Shown here: one piece after another, positions 58,066-64,000 of the stretch
Layout: each line of letters starts with the position of its first letter
Position numbering within the stretch: the stretch's first letter is position 1
DNA from: Latrodectus hesperus
Taxonomy: Eukaryota; Arthropoda; Arachnida; Araneae; Theridiidae
Reading direction: 5' to 3'
DNA: 64,000 nucleotides
Assembly: GCA_037975125.1 (NCBI GenBank)
Contig: CM075857.1
Span: 91,930,509 to 91,994,508, forward strand
Position numbers and translations under genes: made by a program
The notes under the pieces: model-generated
Seen by the model: only the letters and a program-made list of their open reading frames with translations
What the model was told of the DNA's origin: nothing
Database searches by the model: none

Positions 58066-58779
58066 TCTTCAAATTCAGTGCCCTTTACCTTAAGAAAATC
58101 TTGTTCGATTCGTGTGAATTATTTAAGCAAATGCAATGAACTGAATTATTCACAAAACGTTAAAATTTGAAATAAATTATTTATTGTTATATCCACAATT
58201 ATATATTCAGATTTATAAATATTTGTAAAATAGTTGAACACATAAGGTAACGGAAACAAGAAATGACGATGAATTAAGTCTTCTTACATGAACGAATTGT
58301 TCCATGATAATTTGTTTAAAGATGAAGCTACCATCAGTTATATATTTTCATTTATTTAACTTATGATATTGAAACGGCAAGAAGCATCTGGTTAAAATGA
58401 GTCCTTACCACAAAAATGTTTTTATTTAAATTTTTATTTCAAAATAAATGTCAACGAATCTATTATGCATGAATCATATAGCAAACAATGTAATATTTTA
58501 ATAAAAACGTGGAAACTTAATTATTTTTATAATTTGGGTTAGGACAGCATTTTTAAACTCTTTTGGGCTGCATGTGGCCCGTGGGCTGCACTTTTGACAA
58601 GCCTATTCTACATTATATTCCATCCACAATAAATAAAGTATGGCATTTTTTTAAAGTAAGCACATGAATGAAAAACTAATAAATTGATGCAAATAGCCTT
58701 TTGAGTTTATTAAATGTAAGAAACCATGTCATCTATATTATTCATCTATATCAAATTAACAGGAGAGCTTACTACTATT
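58066..58779. other. AT-rich DNA with a possible hAT terminus
   Basis: At 58545 the plus strand reads CAGCATTTTTAAACTC then TTTTGGGCTGCATGTGGCCC, the style of a hAT left end. It points to the right, so it is not the partner of the 56591 end. Otherwise AT-rich. Confidence 0.4.
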
Positions 58780-58792
58780 ATTTATGAACCGT

Positions 58793-59194
58793 CAGTCAAA
58801 CAACATCAGGAACTTTACTCTAATGAAAAATATAGACTTAATTCAATCTGGTAAATTACACCAACACACCAATGGTACTCTGGAACATCTCCTGGAATTC
58901 TTCTGGATACAAAATGTGACCGAATATCTCAGACTGCCTTAGCCAGATTCTCAAGTGGACAACTAAAATCTTTATCGTTTGAACGTGGTACAAAAATGTA
59001 TCCCACTTGTAAAAAATGCTGTGACCATCCAACCTCACCGAAACATATTCTAGATTGCTTCGGACTTTCCCAGGAGGATTTATCCTCAAATCCCTTGCTA
59101 GTCATTCACTTTCTAACTGTCAACAATTTAATGGAGTTGATCTGACAAATGTAAGATCTTTAAAGAGGATAAGCCAACAACAAAAACAACAACA
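58793..59194 (+). mobile_element. 5'-truncated LINE with 13-bp TSD and CAA tail
   Basis: The identical word ATTTATGAACCGT stands at 58780-58792 and 59195-59207. Between them, 402 bases contain the C-terminal Pol region and a 3' tail CAACAACAAAAACAACAACA. In the plus frame FSSGQLKSLSFERGTKMYP leads to a knuckle with Cys at 59008 and 59017, His at 59044 and Cys at 59056 (TCKKC...PKHILDC). It then reads LSQEDLSSNPLLVIHFL and ends NNLMELI. Upstream of it the frame shifts (a QTALARF-like piece). Perfect duplication and short length point to a fairly young insertion that was dead on arrival. The minus-strand ORF at 58856-59089 is its shadow. Confidence 0.88.
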
Positions 59195-59207
59195 ATTTAT
59201 GAACCGT

Positions 59208-60273
59208 TCCATAATATAATATGACAAAATGAGTAATTGCTTAAAATATTTAAAAACTAATTCCAGATTGTGACTGTATTAATGCCTTTTTTCAGTGATG
59301 AAAAAAAATTCTCTTGCAGTATTAATCATTCGTTTCCTTTAATTATGAAACTGTGCTGTAAAATAAATTTGGTAATGTAACAATTTCATCATTTTGTTTC
59401 AGAATATCAAATTATTTTGGTTTAACTTAGAAGGAAATACATTTTGATTCCTAGCTTCAGGTATATTTGTCATTTAGATTTATGAGGACAGCGTCTCAAA
59501 TCATTATTAATTTAGCCAAAGATTTTATGCAGTTATCATGATGAATTTGAAAATAAGGATAATTTTGAATTGTAAAAATAGATCAGATATCAGATATACA
59601 CGCAGACAAGTTTAATAATCTTTTCGTTTAAATGTAGCTTGGCAGAAACTTGGTTTTTCTACTACAAAAAATAGTATTATAACTAATTAATAAACCAATA
59701 TTGAAAAGTATATTTTTGAGTGAATTTAAAATTATCTACTAGTACATTGACATAACAATGCTTCAAAATTTCATTATTAATTTCATTGAAGTCAGTTTTA
59801 ATTAATATTAAATAACTCAAAAAATTTGCAGCTCTCCATTTTTCTGAAATAAATCATTACAATTACATATATAATTTATTTCAAACATACTTCATGGAAA
59901 CATGCATAAATATCTTAAATTAGAAAGATTATGCATGTAGCTATCGAGCCATTTACAAAAATTGATAAATTAATTTACTCCTTCAAACCATAATTGTTTA
60001 TTCCCCCAAAAAAGAATCCTACTATTCATTTGCAGAAATAGCATATTTATGGTTGAAGAAATAGTTCAGTTAGCGAAAAAACAATATTTATTATCTAAGA
60101 AAAACGACATATGGCAATTTATTTTTTCACTTGAGAAAAGGTAAAGCATTCGCAGCAAACGGAACATAATTTATCGTTTGTAACGGGAGAGAAGCAGACA
60201 TTACTTTTTACCTTTTCCTCATTTTTTACATTCAGGATAACTTGACTTACTTTTTTTCTCGTTTACCCTGCAG
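59208..60273. other. AT-rich DNA, possible intron
   Basis: Nothing is recognised. If the exon candidate that follows is real, this would be its upstream intron. Confidence 0.45.
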
Positions 60274-60367
60274 AAAGGAAATGGGGCATTTGGAAAACTT
60301 CCAAGACATTTTAGATGTCATGACCGAATTCGAAATGCTAGGAGAATATTCTGTGGAGATAAACTAA
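60274..60367 (+). CDS. Candidate terminal coding exon
   Basis: A strong 3' splice-site pattern, TTACTTTTTTTCTCG then TTTACCCTGCAG, ends at 60273, with TTGAC upstream as a possible branch site. From 60275 the frame reads KEMGHLENFQDILDVMTEF and continues for eleven more residues (ending SVEIN) to TAA at 60365-60367. That is 30 acidic, amphipathic residues which I cannot assign to a family. AATAAA at 60500-60505 would serve as a polyadenylation signal about 130 bases on. Caution: a second frame from 60274 is also open for about 50 codons, no upstream exon is visible, and AATAAA is common in such AT-rich DNA. It may be chance. Confidence 0.3.
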
Positions 60368-60743
60368 CAAATTTTAGTGGTATCGCTTACCGCAGTCGTT
60401 TGTTTCATAATACAATATCTTTCAAATGACTTGAGCAGAGTTATTACGTTTCATTTATTTAAGTAAACAAATAGTAAACTCTTTGCTTATCAAATTAGAA
60501 ATAAAGGACTTTAAATAAGAAAGTGTTAAGGTATAAAAATAAAATTATTTTGATTAGAAAAAAATAATAAATCAATTTCAATATAAATAAAAAATTTTCT
60601 GTGTGTAACATTTTTAAATATCAACTATTATATACACGTTGCATTGTGATGAATGTAATGTGGATATAACAGTTAAAATTTATTAACATTGTAAGTAAAA
60701 ATTGATTAAAAACTGTTTATAAAATAATTTCAAATTACATATG

Positions 60744-60868
<125 letters not shown>

Positions 60869-61079
60869 AATCTAAAAAAGGGCTATAATTTTGACTAGTT
60901 ACTAAAATAAGAATACTTTAATGGCCATTTCCAGACGACCAATTCAATTTATAGCATTTAATAAAATATAAAAATAAAATTAATAACTTGTGCAAATAAT
61001 AAATAATAATAAAATATAAAAATAAATTAATATAAAACATTAAATTGTATTGCATATAATATTATATGTAGTGTATATA

Positions 61080-61480
61080 ATATAATATACAACATTTAGT
61101 GTTTCTGCGAAATCAAAATATTTATGATTTCGCAAAAAAAACGTATTTAAAAATCGACTTAAGATAAATTTTATAATTTCGTACCATTAATGTATATAAA
61201 TCTATTTAAAATGAAGTAATGACCCATTGTGTTTGATTAACATTCTGTATATTACATAAAGTATTACATAGTGCAGTTACCATATCATATATTGCATAAA
61301 GTATCACATAGTTCATATACCATAGTATGTAACATAAAGAGTTTTTTTTTAAATCAAAAATGATTTTGCAGAAATACTTATTTAAAATCGATGCAAGGTA
61401 AAGAATGAATATTTCATAAATTTGATCCCGTTAATATCAATGCAGTGCATGCACATAAAGGGTTTGATAAACAAATACAG
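61080..61480. repeat. Diverged tandem repeat
   Basis: A segment near 61117 (ATGATTTCGCA...TATTTAAAAATCGA) recurs diverged near 61359 (ATGATTTTGCA...TATTTAAAATCGA), a spacing of about 240 bases. Between them, CATAAAGTAT(T/C)ACATAG occurs twice, about 45 bases apart. Confidence 0.55.
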
Positions 61481-62570
61481 TTATAGGATAGAAGATTTAA
61501 AAATTTATTTTCATATTTTAATCATAATTTTGGAAAATTGCACTGTCAATCTGCATTGTTTTTAATTTCAATTATAGAATATTGTAATTTATTTAATTAT
61601 GTATTTAAATAAATTGCTGAAAAATAACTGAAGTACTGCACGCAAACTATCTTGCAAACTATCCTGATAACTGTATATTTATATTTAAATTTAAGCAAAA
61701 TAATCATAGGCTATGTTAGCAAAAGTTAATAACTAAAATTTAATTATGACTATAAATATATCCTCAGATATTGGAAATGAAAAATACTAAAGTATATTTG
61801 TGACTGTATAACGTTTTACATTTTTTCATCTACTTTTGTTGAGCATTTTATATTTATTTAGTTCATTAAAAGTTCAATTATTTTTAAAAATTGATATTAA
61901 AGTTTTAGAAACAACTATTTAATTATGTACTTAATTTTATAATACAATTTAATTGATCAAATTTACTTTAAGATTTAAACATCTTTAATGAATTTCGAAT
62001 TGAACAAATAAAATCAAGAATTAATTAATAAAATATTGTCAAACCTTAAGGGATTTTTCTTGTAATTTAATTTAATGCTTAAGCAAACAAATATCCTTTT
62101 CTATTTGATTAATTGAGTTTATTCATCCGAATTCACTCTGAAAAATAACGATTAGAATTTTTTTTCTAACTTCTTGCCAAAATTAAAAAAGACAATATAA
62201 ACTTTCCATTTTATTTCGAATGAAATAAATTTTACTGTTAGATCGTGTATTTACGTAGAGTGTCAAAGAATTTCTGTTAAAATTATCTCTTCCAATGATT
62301 TCAATTAACGCTATTCTTTTCTTGAGCCTTATGAGATTTTTATGTAAAAGTGCTTAAAGGTATGATCAACAATAACATTCTGAGCATTTGTTAAAGGCAA
62401 AAGTGTTTGTTTCATTTCTATAATGGATTTTAAAAAGCTTATTTAATTAGTAAATGCCGACTGTGAGATATTTTGAGAATAAATATTTATTTATCAATAT
62501 TTTGATTATAAATGTTTATTTATTATATTATAAATGTTATATTATATTGAATTTTTATTTATTATATTTC

Positions 62571-62617
62571 ATTTAAAACATTATTCTAATTTAATATTTT
62601 AGAATAATGTTTTAAAT
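62571..62617. repeat. 19-bp perfect inverted repeat
   Basis: ATTTAAAACATTATTCTAA (62571-62589) pairs exactly with 62599-62617 around a 9-base loop. Confidence 0.9.
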
Positions 62618-62945
62618 AAAATGCTACATTTTGTTAATAAAATGCATGAACAATTGATTATTTGCTTGCATTTAATATCTTACTACAACTGTGTGAAAAT
62701 TCAATTTAATAGAAGTTAATTTAAAAAAAATGATGTAATATAAGAAACATAAATCCTATTCATTTACATTTTTTCTTTGTATTTGATTGTAACATTTTTA
62801 ATTGGGAATTCTGTAGAAAGCGTATTTCAATTATTATAGACTTTCTATAATTTTATATTTATATTCTTAATATTTATAAAATGAATAATTTAATTAAAAA
62901 ATATAAGCAAGTTAGGCCATTATTAATATTTTATAAGAAGCATTA

Positions 62946-63279
<334 letters not shown>

Positions 63280-63344
63280 TGAATGAATTGACAGAAAGAT
63301 CCTATACTTAGCAAACATAAAGAGACAGCAACGGACATAAAGTG

Positions 63345-64000
63345 ATCTTCATTTCACAGTTGCAAAGTTGGGTCAGCTGGGTCAGTCAATGATGGCGTCC
63401 TGAGAAATGGCTCTCCATTCCCTGTCAACCATTTGCCAAATTGCATCATCTGAGGCAGGGTGTGAGGGTGACTTTCAATCATATCTCAAATGAGAGCACG
63501 GTGACTAGGTAAGCATCTGTACAGCTTGCAGGGCCTGATTTCTGATTTGAGCAATGTGCTGTCGGGTGTTATCCAGCTGATAAAATGCATTGGGCACCTC
63601 CGGAAGGTATAGGAATATCATCACCGCAACACCTCGCAAACGTTCCACAGTTCCTCGTTCATATTCGCCACAGTCGGTGCACAGTGGACGTGTCCAGATG
63701 CCTGTCAGCTGCGATTTGCCATAAGGATCAGCCTACCCTTCTCATTCCAATCACCATGCCCCTCGTAATCTCGTTTTCTGTTGAAACTGACTCCATCGAC
63801 GATGACCTTGCATTCTCTATAACTGCAGTCGTATTTAGGACATGAACAACTTTCAAAGATTATTTTTTCTAGACAGCAATAATGACCTGATCATTGCCCA
63901 CGCTGACGGTTCCTAACTTTACATCTTATCTTAAACGGACTGAAGAGTTGCGAATTTCACATCATTTGCATAGCTTTGGAAGTTGCGTCAATCCTAATAT
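63345..64000 (-). pseudogene. Degraded Tc1-like transposase, runs off the window
   Basis: A GC-richer block whose minus strand reads, in pieces, GEYERGTVERLRGVAVM, then LPEVPNAFYQLDNTRQHIAQ (second catalytic Asp at 63571-63573) and NQALQAVQML. After a stop come HPASDDAIWQMVDREWRAI and SQDAIID. This is the order of the second half of Tc1-type transposases (QQDNARPH-like motif, then the SPIEHVWD region, here scrambled by frameshifts, then the C-terminal helix). Upstream, at 63720-64000, only weak similarity remains. It is a different lineage from the 45-kb element. The plus-strand ORF at 63585-63845 is a shadow. The left end lies near the (AT)n array, but no inverted repeat was found. Confidence 0.75.

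Noticed and set aside
58856..59089. 77-codon minus-strand ORF
   Set aside because: Antisense of the LINE zinc-knuckle region.
63585..63845. 86-codon plus-strand ORF
   Set aside because: Shadow of the degraded Tc1-like transposase on the minus strand.

Overview
This window is AT-rich arthropod-type nuclear DNA, most likely from a spider. That is inferred from the style of its repeats: Tc1-like and hAT transposons, BEL/Pao and non-LTR retrotransposons, several tRNA-derived SINEs and very long (AT)n arrays. The species cannot be fixed from the sequence alone. There is no bacterial-type gene organisation, no rRNA gene, no CRISPR array and no intact protein-coding gene. The window reads as intergenic or deep intronic sequence, with one possible terminal exon near 60.3 kb (plus strand).

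Layout. 0-9 kb: a SINE-1 copy, a perfect 40-bp palindrome, a 5'-truncated LINE with a 13-bp target-site duplication (4.5-5.3 kb), an 87-bp LINE stub (8.3 kb) and a SINE-2 copy. 9-24 kb: AT-rich DNA with a pair of CAG|GTAAG splice-like motifs, two LINE fragments that meet head to head at 18.08 kb, a long (CA)n array, and a GC-richer unassigned segment followed by a tandem-repeat/hairpin block. 24-28 kb: two copies of a short inverted-repeat transposon (MITE), one with a perfect 8-bp duplication and one nested in an older repeat whose empty paralogue lies at 19.2 kb. 28-44 kb: SINEs, an old LINE tail (34.3-34.9 kb), inverted repeats and a 705-bp tandem duplication (40.2-41.6 kb). 44-48.6 kb: (CA)n/(TA)n, a Tc1-like element with well-kept ends but a broken transposase, a 140-bp fold-back, about 275 bp of (TA)n, and a SINE-2 copy. 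50-54 kb: an inverted-repeat element and a BEL/Pao retrotransposon with two LTRs and a collapsed interior. 56-59 kb: a degraded hAT transposase, an adjacent SINE with a CAA-type tail, and a LINE tail with a perfect 13-bp duplication. 60-64 kb: the exon candidate, a 330-bp (AT)n array and a second degraded Tc1-like transposase running off the window.

How it fits together. Nearly every recognisable sequence is a dead mobile element. Several LINE stubs and one SINE share CAA-type 3' tails, which suggests that one LINE machinery mobilised both. Both Tc1-like copies lie beside TA arrays, as expected from TA target choice. I did not find a novel gene system. The most informative structures are the MITE family with its empty-site paralogue, the fold-back between microsatellites and the internally deleted BEL/Pao element.
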